Positions 1-8,457 of a stretch of 64,000 nt of DNA are shown one piece after another. The position numbers were made by a program, and so were the translations under genes. The notes below the pieces were generated by a model. The model saw nothing but the letters and a program-made list of their open reading frames with translations, had not been told where the DNA came from and did no database searches. The first letter of the stretch is position 1, and every line of letters begins with the position of its first letter. The stretch is from Flavobacterium urumqiense. Its GTDB lineage: Bacteria > Bacteroidota > Bacteroidia > Flavobacteriales > Flavobacteriaceae. Location: positions 170,916-234,915 of the forward strand of contig NZ_FNVP01000004.1 of assembly GCF_900108015.1 (NCBI RefSeq), given 5' to 3'.

Positions 1-645
1 CAAAATACAGGTTTAATAAGCACTTCTAAAGACATGACTATCTTGTCTACAAAAGGCGCTGAAAATATTGAAAAAGCTTTAGAATCTATCAAAGAGAAAG
101 ATTTAAAAATTAGCAGAATGCAAGACGCATTAACTAAAAAAGACAGTGTAACCCTTGCTGTTGTTACTAGTTTAAAAAGCGCTGTTGGAATTTCTGACCC
201 AGACATCGAAATAAATGTTGAAAAAGGAGTTGTATTTATATCTATTGCAGACAAATTATTATTTAAAACTGGAAGTTATGATGTAACCGACAGAGCAAAA
301 GCAGTATTAGCGAAAGTAGCTAAAGTCGTGAACGACAAACCTGATTTTGAATGCATGGTTGAAGGACATACAGATAGCGTTCCTTACATTGGAAACGGTG
401 TTTTACTTGATAACTGGGATTTGAGTGTGAAACGTTCTACCTCTATAATTCGTGTATTAACAAATCAGTTAGGTGTTAAACCAGAACAATTAATTGCAGC
501 AGGAAGAAGTTCTTATGTTCCGTTAGTTGCTAATGATTCTGCTGAAAACAGAGCTCGTAACAGAAGAACTCGTATTGTTGTTTTACCAAAAATCGATCAG
601 TTTTATGAAATGATTGAAAAAGAAATGAAAAAACAACAAAAGTAA
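1..645 (+). CDS. OmpA-family outer-membrane/peptidoglycan-associated protein, 5' end outside window
   Basis: The reading frame is open from base 1, so the visible part is the C-terminal portion (about 214 codons) of a longer protein. It starts with a charged, helical, probably coiled-coil stretch and continues into an OmpA-like peptidoglycan-binding domain. Diagnostic parts are the segment FKTGSYDVTDRAK, the motif VEGHTDSVP, a DLSVKRS segment (the usual NxxLSxxRA site) and the terminal NRARNRRTRIVV. Such domains bind diaminopimelate in the peptidoglycan and anchor outer-membrane proteins. The protein ends in a basic tail (KKQQK). The truncation is caused by the window edge, not by mutation. 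A terminator follows about 50 bases downstream. The N-terminal part, and hence the exact role, cannot be seen. Confidence 0.9.
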   Translation, partial: QNTGLISTSKDMTILSTKGAENIEKALESIKEKDLKISRMQDALTKKDSVTLAVVTSLKSAVGISDPDIEINVEKGVVFISIADKLLFKTGSYDVTDRAKAVLAKVAKVVNDKPDFECMVEGHTDSVPYIGNGVLLDNWDLSVKRSTSIIRVLTNQLGVKPEQLIAAGRSSYVPLVANDSAENRARNRRTRIVVLPKIDQFYEMIEKEMKKQQK

Positions 646-693
646 AAAAGTATTTAGTGAACAGTCGTTAATGTTCAGTTTAAATCAAATTAG

Positions 694-727
694 AAAACGT
701 CTCGAGCAATCGGGACGTTTTTTTATA
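694..727 (+). terminator. Rho-independent terminator after the OmpA-family gene
   Basis: An 11-bp stem (AAACGTCTCGA with TCGGGACGTTT, one G-U pair) closes a GCAA loop and is followed by a run of T. It lies 49 bases after the OmpA stop codon, on the same strand. Confidence 0.85.
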
Positions 728-796
728 GTTATTACTGAACACTAATTTTGAAGCTGCGGCAACTGAAGACTATTTTTCTGAACATTGAACACTTCC

Positions 797-1417
797 TTAA
801 AGAATATCCAAACTTCCTTTTCCTTCCCTTAACACAATAGGTTCATCTCCAGACAAATCAATAATAGTAGAAGCCATATTGTCCCCATAACCGCCATCGA
901 TAACCAAGTCGACGAGATTTTGCCATTTTTCAAAAATTAGCTCCGGATCTGTGGTGTATTCTATCACATCATCTTCATCACGAATCGAAGTTGAAATGAT
1001 GGGATTTCCTAACTGTTTTACAATTTCTAAAGCTATTGCATTATCGGGAACCCGGATTCCAACAGTTGTTTTCTTTTTGAATTCTTTAGGTAAGTTATTA
1101 TTTCCAGGTAAAATAAAGGTATAAGGACCAGGCAAAGATCTTTTCAATATCTTAAAAGTTGCCGTATCAATTTGTCTTACATAATCAGATAAATTACTTA
1201 AATCTTGACAAATGAATGAAAAATTTGCTTTTTCTAACTTGATTCCTTTAATCTTCGCAATTCGTTCTAAAGCTTTGGTATTTGTAATATCACATCCTAA
1301 TCCGTAAACGGTGTCCGTTGGATAAATCACTAAACCACCATCTTTGAGCACCTTCACCACTTTGGCAATTGCCGCTTCGTTTGGTTTATCTTCGTATATT
1401 TTTATAAACTGAGCCAT
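797..1417 (-). CDS. Sua5/YciO/YrdC-family protein (threonylcarbamoyl-AMP synthase fold)
   Basis: This 206-residue protein has the YrdC fold, which makes threonylcarbamoyl-AMP from threonine, bicarbonate and ATP for the t6A37 modification of tRNA. Visible hallmarks are YPTDTVYGLGCD at residues 32-43, PGPYTFIL in the middle, and the STSIRD element. Length and overall wording resemble the short YciO subgroup more than full Sua5, because the C-terminal Sua5 domain is absent. The start is placed at the ATG giving MAQFIKIYED; an upstream ATG would add 12 lysine-rich residues that family members lack. The gene ends in an acidic-basic tail (REGKGSLDIL). Whether it is the active t6A enzyme or a YciO paralogue cannot be decided here. 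Confidence 0.88.
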   Translation of the reverse strand: MAQFIKIYEDKPNEAAIAKVVKVLKDGGLVIYPTDTVYGLGCDITNTKALERIAKIKGIKLEKANFSFICQDLSNLSDYVRQIDTATFKILKRSLPGPYTFILPGNNNLPKEFKKKTTVGIRVPDNAIALEIVKQLGNPIISTSIRDEDDVIEYTTDPELIFEKWQNLVDLVIDGGYGDNMASTIIDLSGDEPIVLREGKGSLDIL

Positions 1418-1491
1418 TTTTTTGATTTTAAAGTTAAAATATTTAAGCTTCAAAGTCTTCTAAAAGACAACTTTAAACCTGTAACAAATTT

Positions 1492-3828
1492 TTACCCGAT
1501 AATATCCAGTTTTGCAAATCGCAATAACAATTTCTTTATTCCGCCAACTTCAAATTTAATTTCAGCCTTTTTATCAGCACCCATTCCTTCCATGTTAACG
1601 ACTTGTCCTTTTCCAAATCGTTCGTGCATAACAATATTTCCTGCAACGAGTTTATTATCAAATAAATTTGCACTTCCCGAAGAAGCTCCGTTATTGGAAA
1701 CAGGTTTCAGTTTCCTAACATTTATATCCGATTTGGGTTCGTTATCCGTAACCTGTTTTGGCGGCGTACCTCCTATTGGCTTTGCCAGACGCAATTTGGA
1801 TTTATCCACATCACCAAAAATATCACTGTCAATCATCGGTTTGTAACGGTAATTATTTTCAGGTGGTGTTATATATTCTAGATATTGACTGTCAATTTCC
1901 TCAATAAAACGGGAAGGATCACTATCCGTTAATTTTCCCCAACGGTAACGCGATTGCGCATAGGTCAAATACGCTTGATGTTCCGCTCTTGTCAAAGCTA
2001 CATAAAATAAACGACGTTCTTCTTCCAATTCGCTTCTCGTACTCATACTCATGGCACTTGGAAATAAATCTTCTTCCATTCCTACCACGAAAACATGAGG
2101 GAATTCTAATCCTTTAGCCAAGTGAATAGTCATTAAAGCCACACGATCTTCATCGCTGGTATCTTTATCTAAATCGGTTGCCAAAGCTACATCTTCCATG
2201 AACTCAGATAATGCGCCACGAGCGCCATCAACTTCTTTTTGTCCATCGGTGAAATCCTTAATACCGTTTAATAATTCTTCAATATTTTGAATTTTAGCCA
2301 TTCCCTCAGGAGTTGCATCTTTCTTTAATTCTTGTACCAACCCCGTTTTCTTAGCAACATGATCAGCGAGATAAAAGGCATCGTGATTTTCATTTATGGC
2401 TTGAAAACTCTGAATCATCGTGACAAAATCAAGTAGTTTTTGTTTTGTCCCTGAGTTTAATTTCAAGTCAATTTTTTCAATATTCTGCATCACCTCAAAT
2501 ATCGAACGCTTATAATGATTGGCGGCAATGGTTAATTTTTCGATTGTTGTATTCCCAATTCCACGCGCAGGATAATTAATCACACGAACTAATGCTTCCT
2601 CATCTTTTGGATTTATAACCAATCGCAAATAACACAATACATCCTTTACTTCTTTCCTTTGATAAAAAGACAAACCACCATAAATTCGGTACGGAATATC
2701 TCTTTTTCTCAATGCATCTTCCATCGCCCGAGATTGTGCATTGGTACGATATAAAATAGCGAAAGCTCCATTAGGTAACTGGTTTTGCATTTTTTGCTCC
2801 CAAATGGTACTCGCAACAAATCGCCCTTCCTCGTTATCTGTTAAGCTGCGGTGTACTTTTACTTTTGGACCAAAATCATTCGCAGTCCAAACTATTTTAT
2901 CCAGTTTTACTTTATTTTTATCGATGATAGTATTCGCCGCTTCCACAATATTTTTTGTCGAGCGGTAATTCTGTTCTAATCGAAAGGTTTTCACCCCTTC
3001 ATAATCTTTCTGGAAATTCAGGATATTATTAATGTTTGCTCCACGAAATGCATAAATACTCTGCGCATCATCACCAACCACACAAATATTCTGAAATTTA
3101 TCTGACAAGGCTCTAACTATCAAGTATTGGGAGTGATTCGTATCTTGGTACTCATCCACCAATATATAACGAAAACGGTTTTGATATTTAGCTAAAACTT
3201 CTGGAAAACGAGTCAGCAACTCATTGGTTTTCAATAATAAATCATCAAAATCCATTGCTCCTGCTTTGAAACATCGATCAACATAATTTTGATAAATTTC
3301 TCCCATTCGAGGTTTTTTAGACATCGCATCTGCTTCTTGCAAATCGGGATCATTAAAATAAGCTTTTACAGTAATCAAACTATTTTTAAAATTAGAAATC
3401 CTGCTTAAAACCTGTTTTGGTTTGTATACATCTCTGTCCAATTGCATTTCCTTGATAATTCCAGAAATTGCACGAAGTGAATCTTGAGAATCATATATCG
3501 TAAAATTCGAAGGATAGCCCAGATGTTCCGCTTCTGACCGAAGAATTCGAGCAAAAACCGAGTGAAAGGTTCCCATCCAAAGATTTTTGGCCTCACCAGC
3601 ACCAACAATATCAGAGATACGCTTTTTCATTTCTCTAGCTGCTTTGTTGGTAAAAGTCAGAGACAAAATGCTAAACGCATCCACTCCCTGACTCATCAAA
3701 TAAGCAATTCTAATTGTCAACACTCGCGTTTTGCCAGAACCTGCACCTGCAATAATTATCATAGGACCGTCTTTTTGTAAAACGGGTTCGCGTTGCGCTT
3801 CGTTCAGTTGATCGATATATTTATGCAT
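1492..3828 (-). CDS. pcrA: ATP-dependent DNA helicase, UvrD/PcrA type (superfamily 1A)
   Basis: This 778-residue 3'-5' DNA helicase acts in nucleotide excision and mismatch repair and in clearing stalled replication forks. The Q-motif (LNEAQREPV) is followed by Walker A GAGSGKT at residues 28-34, LTFTNKAAREMKKR (motif Ia), the Walker B segment DEYQDTN, GDDAQSIYAFRGA (motif III), LEQNYRST (motif IV), MTIHLAKGLEF (motif V) and FYVALTRA (motif VI). The C-terminus carries a linker and a small beta-rich domain (VMHERFGKGQV) typical of PcrA, which can contact RNA polymerase. The length is usual for the family. The start ATG gives MHKYIDQLN. It lies just upstream of the YciO-like gene on the same strand, separated by 74 bases, so the two may be co-transcribed. 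Confidence 0.95.
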   Translation of the reverse strand: MHKYIDQLNEAQREPVLQKDGPMIIIAGAGSGKTRVLTIRIAYLMSQGVDAFSILSLTFTNKAAREMKKRISDIVGAGEAKNLWMGTFHSVFARILRSEAEHLGYPSNFTIYDSQDSLRAISGIIKEMQLDRDVYKPKQVLSRISNFKNSLITVKAYFNDPDLQEADAMSKKPRMGEIYQNYVDRCFKAGAMDFDDLLLKTNELLTRFPEVLAKYQNRFRYILVDEYQDTNHSQYLIVRALSDKFQNICVVGDDAQSIYAFRGANINNILNFQKDYEGVKTFRLEQNYRSTKNIVEAANTIIDKNKVKLDKIVWTANDFGPKVKVHRSLTDNEEGRFVASTIWEQKMQNQLPNGAFAILYRTNAQSRAMEDALRKRDIPYRIYGGLSFYQRKEVKDVLCYLRLVINPKDEEALVRVINYPARGIGNTTIEKLTIAANHYKRSIFEVMQNIEKIDLKLNSGTKQKLLDFVTMIQSFQAINENHDAFYLADHVAKKTGLVQELKKDATPEGMAKIQNIEELLNGIKDFTDGQKEVDGARGALSEFMEDVALATDLDKDTSDEDRVALMTIHLAKGLEFPHVFVVGMEEDLFPSAMSMSTRSELEEERRLFYVALTRAEHQAYLTYAQSRYRWGKLTDSDPSRFIEEIDSQYLEYITPPENNYRYKPMIDSDIFGDVDKSKLRLAKPIGGTPPKQVTDNEPKSDINVRKLKPVSNNGASSGSANLFDNKLVAGNIVMHERFGKGQVVNMEGMGADKKAEIKFEVGGIKKLLLRFAKLDIIG

Positions 3829-3946
3829 GGAAATTTTTAAATTATATTACGCAAAAATAGCGATTTTCAATGAGGTTTTAAGCACTATAAAACAACAATT
3901 AGATAATTCATATAGCTGTTGATTTTAATAAGACATTCTGTATTTT

Positions 3947-4714
3947 TTATTTAAAAAACACATCATAAGCAAATCGGATTAATGTACCTATTACAACCAC
4001 CAAAAAGAAAATCCGAATAAAACCATTCCCTTTATTGATCGCTAATTTTGCACCAATCCAGCCACCAAAAGCATTGCTGGCTGCCATTGGTATTGCTATT
4101 GCCCAAATAATTTTGCCTTTCAAAATAAAGAGACAAATGGAACCAAAGTTAGTCGACAGATTCACCATTTTTGCATTTGCGGAAGCGTGTAAAAAATCAA
4201 ATCCCATGATAGCGATAAACGCAACCACTAAAAAACTACCTGTTCCAGGCCCAATAAATCCATCATATAAACCCACTATAAAACTGATTGAAATCGCATT
4301 CAGGATTTGTGTTCTGGGAGAATGCGTTTTTTCAATATGTTGTCCAAAATTCTTCTTTGCGTAGGTATAAACCACTAAAAACGAAAGAACAACTAATAAC
4401 AATGGTTTCATAAAATCATTACTAACATAGGTCAACAATGTAGAGCCTAAAAATGCCGAAGGAAAAGCCAAAAGCATCATAATTCCTAATAATTTCCAGT
4501 TCATATCGACCTTTTTAAGATATTGATAGGCCGCAAAAGAGGTACCGCTGAAAGCCGGAACTTTTAAGGTTCCAATAACTGTTGAAACTGGCAAATTAGG
4601 CAATAAAATCAACCCCATAGGTGTTTGTATCAGACCGCCACCGCCAACAATTGCATCTATAAATCCGGCGGCAAAAGCAGCTAAACAAAGTAAAACCAAT
4701 ACGTACGTTTCCAT
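3947..4714 (-). CDS. TSUP-family membrane permease (TauE/SafE)
   Basis: This 255-residue polytopic inner-membrane protein has about eight hydrophobic segments and the internal two-fold repeat of the TauE/SafE family. Each half starts with a glycine-rich hairpin: FIDAIVGGGGLIQTP near residues 19-33 and DGFIGPGTGSF near residue 155. Family members export sulfite, sulfoacetate or similar anions by proton antiport, but the substrate varies and cannot be read from this sequence. It lies alone, divergent from the next gene; 131 bases separate the two start codons. The start ATG gives a protein beginning directly with the first membrane helix. Nothing nearby points to sulfur metabolism. Confidence 0.88.
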   Translation of the reverse strand: METYVLVLLCLAAFAAGFIDAIVGGGGLIQTPMGLILLPNLPVSTVIGTLKVPAFSGTSFAAYQYLKKVDMNWKLLGIMMLLAFPSAFLGSTLLTYVSNDFMKPLLLVVLSFLVVYTYAKKNFGQHIEKTHSPRTQILNAISISFIVGLYDGFIGPGTGSFLVVAFIAIMGFDFLHASANAKMVNLSTNFGSICLFILKGKIIWAIAIPMAASNAFGGWIGAKLAINKGNGFIRIFFLVVVIGTLIRFAYDVFFK

Positions 4715-4792
4715 TTTAATAATCGAGCTTAAATATTCAGATATAAATGGTAAAAATACTATTAGAATTGATTTATTGCTAATAATTTCAAG

Positions 4793-4822
4793 TTGATTTG
4801 TAATGAAAAAAGTATATTTTTG
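4793..4822 (+). promoter_or_regulatory. Bacteroidota-type promoter for the 4846 gene
   Basis: TTG at 4793-4795 and TATTTTTG at 4815-4822 are separated by 19 bp, matching the Bacteroidota -33 TTG and -7 TAnnTTTG consensus. The -7 element ends 23 bases before the ATG at 4846. Confidence 0.65.
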
Positions 4823-4845
4823 CTTTAATAAACATTATTACCAAA

Positions 4846-5367
4846 ATGGAATCAATACCAATCATAGAATTACTAAGTTATACTTTACCGGCAATAGTTA
4901 CAGGAGTTGTGGCCTATTATTTTTTTAATCTCCATATTAAAAACGAAGAAGGAAGACGCCGTTATTTATTACATAAAGAAGCACAAAAAAGCGCTTTACC
5001 CCTACGCTTACAAGCATTTGAGCGCATGACTTTGTACATGGAACGCATCAATCCTACAAAATTGTTGATTCGAATTATTCCTCTTTCGCAAGATAAAAAT
5101 GATTATGAAAACCTTATAATTGCACAAATCGAACAGGAATTTGAGCACAATTTATCACAGCAAATATACGTTTCAGATGAATGTTGGACCATTATTGTGA
5201 CAGCTAAAAATGCTACTATCCAAATGATTCGTAAGGCAAATAGGAGTGATCGTGTTGATAGTGCTGATAAATTGCGAGAAGTGCTTTTGAATGATCTAAT
5301 GGAAAAACAATCTCCAAGTAATGCGGCTTTGGCTTATATCAAAAACGAAGTGGGACAATTGTGGTAA
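4846..5367 (+). CDS. Conserved unknown protein with one N-terminal membrane helix
   Basis: I recognise this only as a small protein type common in Flavobacteriaceae; no function is known to me. It has 173 residues. One membrane helix (about residues 8-27, SYTLPAIVTGVVAYYFF) is followed by a basic cytoplasmic stretch (EEGRRRYLLHKEAQKS). The rest is a predicted mixed helical domain containing LPLRLQAFERMTLYMERINP and EQEFEHNLSQQIY. The orientation rule of positive residues after the helix suggests a cytoplasmic C-terminal domain. It has its own promoter and is divergent from the TSUP permease. The start is supported by the clean promoter spacing. There is no motif for catalysis or nucleotide binding. 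Confidence 0.75.
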   Translation: MESIPIIELLSYTLPAIVTGVVAYYFFNLHIKNEEGRRRYLLHKEAQKSALPLRLQAFERMTLYMERINPTKLLIRIIPLSQDKNDYENLIIAQIEQEFEHNLSQQIYVSDECWTIIVTAKNATIQMIRKANRSDRVDSADKLREVLLNDLMEKQSPSNAALAYIKNEVGQLW

Positions 5368-5486
5368 AAAACTCAATGCATTTCCTACTTAAATTTATAG
5401 GGCTTATATTTTGAAAAATGCAATCATATAAGGCATATAAGCTTATTTAATCAAAAAAATAGCTCCCAAAATTCTATATTTAATCG

Positions 5487-7550
5487 CTATTCTTTCAATA
5501 GCCGATTCAGTTGAAATTGTTCGCCTTCATTTAAATTAGGTAAAATCCTTTCGAAAGAAACTCTCATTTCCTTATTTTTCAGCAGTTTTCTAATGTTATC
5601 CCTTCCAAATTTCGAAAATTGCCACATGTGATGAGTTGTAGCTTTAACCAAATTTTGCAATACTTCATCATTGACCATATTAAAAGCTAATAATTTTTCT
5701 AAGGCATTTTGCCTTGTATTCTCTTCATAATTGATTGACGAATAATTTATTAATTCATCTATCAATTGTTTTTTATCTATTGAATAATTGAATGTTGACA
5801 GTGCTAACGACAACCACAATGTTCGCAGGTTAAAATCACTAAAGCCGATCCAATCTTTTGATTTATCCAAATAACGAGCACGTTGCTCCGGAAAATTATT
5901 CCATAAATTAAATAATGCTATTTCTTGTGTTTGATAGGATTTGTCATCCAATAAAGTTTCGTATTGCGCTCTAAAACTTTCGGGAATTTCATTTAGTGTA
6001 GCCGCAACGGCTTGACGAACTTGTATGTTTTTAGTATTCATAGCCAAGTTTAAAAGTGTGACTTTATCTTCAAATTTTTCTGATTTCAATTGATTAACAA
6101 TTGCTTCTTTGACTGAAAAATACACATCCGATTGTACTGTTTTTATAAAAAAATCTTCTTTCTCCGACAAAAGTTTATTTCTTGATTTTTCTATTTCAAA
6201 CAATACCTGAATTGACTTATTTTTATTTAATAAAGCATTAGCTTGTTGTGTATTAAAAACAGTTGTTTCAAGCCATAGTTTACTAAAAATAGTCAAGTCA
6301 TAAGATGATACTTTTTTAATTTCAGTAAAAAAATCTTGTGTATTTACCGTTTGAAAGGAATGTTTTTTCAAATAGCATTTTACAGCTTTTTTAAAAGCCT
6401 TTTCGCCTATTGCTTCGTGTAAAACATGCAAAGCCCAAGCACCTTTTTGATAGAAAGTCAACGAACTGGCTTTGGCATTCAAAACAGGAATGGTATCCGT
6501 TCTGGAGGCAAACTTTAATTGTTGCGCCGATTCATATAATTTGGAATAAAAATAATCTTCGCCATAGATTTCCCTCTCAGCCAGCAATGCATAATAAGTT
6601 GCAAATCCTTCCTGCAACCAATGGTGTTTCCCACTTTCGGCAGTGACTAAATTCCCAAACCACTGATGCGCCAATTCATGTGCATTAACGTTCGTGTAAC
6701 TCCTGTCCTCAAAACCTACCGAATCCACAACATAACGCGTATTGAAAAGCGATGCCGATGTATTCTCCATTCCTGCATACAAAAAATCACGAACGGGAGC
6801 TTGTCTGTAAATTTCCCAAGGATACTTCACTCCTATTTCTTTTTCCAAAAAATCAAACATCCTTTTTGAGTTTCGATACGTTGGTTCAAATTTAGTTGCG
6901 TCTTTTGACTCTAAATACATTTCTAAAGGAATTCCCGAATTTGATTGCTGCGTTTGTTTTTCAAATTTTCCAATGGCAAGCATTAATAAATAAGAACTCA
7001 TCGGTTTATGCATATTGAATCGCCAATACATCATCGAATTATTGTTCTCTTTACTTTTTAAAATTCCGTTAGAAATCACTTGGTACTTTGAATCAACAAC
7101 TACTTCCAAACTAAAAATAACTTTCTCATTGACATCATCAAAACTTGGAAACCAATTACTGGTATATTTTCCTTGTCCTTGCGTCCAAATTTGCAGATTA
7201 TCATTTGTTTCAGATCCTACGAAATACAGGGTTTGCTTTGGCTTGGCAACATAATTAAAACTAATATTATTTGTTCCTTTTTTGAAAGAGGAAATCAATA
7301 GAATTTGTTTACCATTACTAGTAAATTGAATTTGTTTCTGATTCAATTCAACATCAGTAAAAGCCATGTTTTGCGCATCGATTTTAATGGTATCTGTAGG
7401 TTTCAAAACATCAAACCAATAACTAACTGCTCCTCTCACCGATTTATCTTGTGGATTAATTGTTATTTGTCCACGAACCGATTTAAAATCAACGAATTGA
7501 GTTTGTTGAGCAAATGTTATTGTGGATAGTAATAGGAATAAATATTTCAT
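5487..7550 (-). CDS. Secreted M1-family zinc aminopeptidase
   Basis: This 687-residue gluzincin aminopeptidase removes N-terminal residues from peptides. A short signal peptide (MKYLFLLLSTITFAQQ) directs it out of the cytoplasm. The N-terminal beta-domain is followed by the exopeptidase motif GMEN at 260-263 and the zinc site HELAHQW (H291, E292, H295), with the third ligand E314 in WLQEGFATYY. A tyrosine about 60 residues later (SSLTFYQKGAW) would stabilise the transition state. The C-terminal half is a helical HEAT-like repeat region. It has no T9SS sorting tail, so a periplasmic or outer-membrane-associated location is likely. The gene stands divergent from the DUF71 ATPase gene; the start codons lie about 100 bases apart if the TTG start of that gene is right. 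Confidence 0.92.
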   Translation of the reverse strand: MKYLFLLLSTITFAQQTQFVDFKSVRGQITINPQDKSVRGAVSYWFDVLKPTDTIKIDAQNMAFTDVELNQKQIQFTSNGKQILLISSFKKGTNNISFNYVAKPKQTLYFVGSETNDNLQIWTQGQGKYTSNWFPSFDDVNEKVIFSLEVVVDSKYQVISNGILKSKENNNSMMYWRFNMHKPMSSYLLMLAIGKFEKQTQQSNSGIPLEMYLESKDATKFEPTYRNSKRMFDFLEKEIGVKYPWEIYRQAPVRDFLYAGMENTSASLFNTRYVVDSVGFEDRSYTNVNAHELAHQWFGNLVTAESGKHHWLQEGFATYYALLAEREIYGEDYFYSKLYESAQQLKFASRTDTIPVLNAKASSLTFYQKGAWALHVLHEAIGEKAFKKAVKCYLKKHSFQTVNTQDFFTEIKKVSSYDLTIFSKLWLETTVFNTQQANALLNKNKSIQVLFEIEKSRNKLLSEKEDFFIKTVQSDVYFSVKEAIVNQLKSEKFEDKVTLLNLAMNTKNIQVRQAVAATLNEIPESFRAQYETLLDDKSYQTQEIALFNLWNNFPEQRARYLDKSKDWIGFSDFNLRTLWLSLALSTFNYSIDKKQLIDELINYSSINYEENTRQNALEKLLAFNMVNDEVLQNLVKATTHHMWQFSKFGRDNIRKLLKNKEMRVSFERILPNLNEGEQFQLNRLLKE

Positions 7551-7654
7551 GGATTGTAAAGATTTATAATGCGATTTTCAAAGTTACAAAGGTTTACCAA
7601 ACTACTAGTACAAATTTTGTAAGTTTACCCCCAGAAAACCTCAAGAAAATCCCA

Positions 7655-8392
7655 TTGAAAAAGAAAGCCCTATTTAATTGGAGTAGCGGAAAAGATTCTG
7701 CCCTTGCCTTATACAAAACGTTGCAAAATCCCGAATTTGAAATTACCTGTTTGCTAACTAGTATAAATCAACAACATCAACGTGTTTCGATGCATGGTGT
7801 TCGGATTGAATTACTTGAACAACAAGCCAAAAGTATCGGATTACCTTTGGAAATCATGCAAATTCCAGAAATGCCAACAATGGAGGTTTATGAAAACGTG
7901 ATGCGCGAAATATTGGCAAAACTAAAAGATAAAAGTGTTACGCATTCTATTTTTGGAGATATTTTCTTGGAAGATTTGCGCAAATACCGGGAAGATAAAT
8001 TAGCAGAAATAGGTTTCGAAGGTGTTTTCCCGCTTTGGAAAATTCCAACTCAAGATTTGATTCAGGAATTTATAAATTTAGGATTTAAAACGATTGTCGT
8101 TTGTGTAAACGAACGGTTTATGGACAAAAGCTTCGTTGGTCGCGTGATTGACCAGAATTTCATAAACGATTTACCCGAAAATGTAGATGTTTGTGGAGAA
8201 AATGGCGAGTTTCACACCTTTACATTTGACGGTCCCATTTTCTCGAAACCAATTGAGTTTGAAATTGGCGAAATTGTATACCGCAAATATGAAAAACCAG
8301 AAAAAGAAAATTCCTCAGATACAGCTGGCGACACTAGCGCTTCCGATGCATTTGATTTCGGGTTTTGGTATTGTGATTTGGTTACAAAATAA
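7655..8392 (+). CDS. DUF71/Dph6-family ATP pyrophosphatase (diphthine-ammonia ligase fold)
   Basis: This 245-residue protein has the PP-loop ATP pyrophosphatase signature SSGKDSALAL at residues 10-19. The archaeal/eukaryotic relative Dph6 amidates diphthine; bacteria lack diphthamide, so the substrate here is unknown. Downstream motifs GDIFLEDLR, PLWKIPT and VDVCGENGEFHTF are typical of the family. The start is chosen as TTG at 7655, which gives MKKKALFNWSSGKDS, the common N-terminus of relatives. The only in-frame ATG, at 7514, would add 47 residues, lie inside the signal-peptide codons of the opposite-strand M1 peptidase gene, and encode unrelated hydrophobic sequence. The C-terminus ends in ...FGFWYCDLVTK. 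A bidirectional terminator follows. Confidence 0.87.
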   Translation: MKKKALFNWSSGKDSALALYKTLQNPEFEITCLLTSINQQHQRVSMHGVRIELLEQQAKSIGLPLEIMQIPEMPTMEVYENVMREILAKLKDKSVTHSIFGDIFLEDLRKYREDKLAEIGFEGVFPLWKIPTQDLIQEFINLGFKTIVVCVNERFMDKSFVGRVIDQNFINDLPENVDVCGENGEFHTFTFDGPIFSKPIEFEIGEIVYRKYEKPEKENSSDTAGDTSASDAFDFGFWYCDLVTK

Positions 8393-8395
8393 AAA

Positions 8396-8440
8396 AAAAA
8401 CTCCGAAGTCATAGAAGACAACCGAGTTTTATTTTTTTTT
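8396..8440. terminator. Bidirectional terminator between two convergent genes
   Basis: AAAACTC at 8397-8403 pairs with GAGTTTT at 8424-8430, with a further GTC/GAC pairing inside. The hairpin is flanked by A10 on the left and T9 on the right. It can serve both the DUF71 gene (+) and the aminopeptidase gene (-), whose stop codons lie on either side. Confidence 0.75.
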
Positions 8441-8457
8441 TAGAATCTGAAAGAATA

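Noticed and set aside
655..795. Repeated TGAACA/CTGAAGACT words after the OmpA-family gene
   Set aside because: They look like common low-complexity intergenic text in Flavobacterium; they are neither a clean tandem array nor a CRISPR repeat.
5395..5470. GGCTTATA/TATAAGC inverted words after the 4846 gene
   Set aside because: Short and without T run or stable stem; too weak to call a terminator or repeat element.
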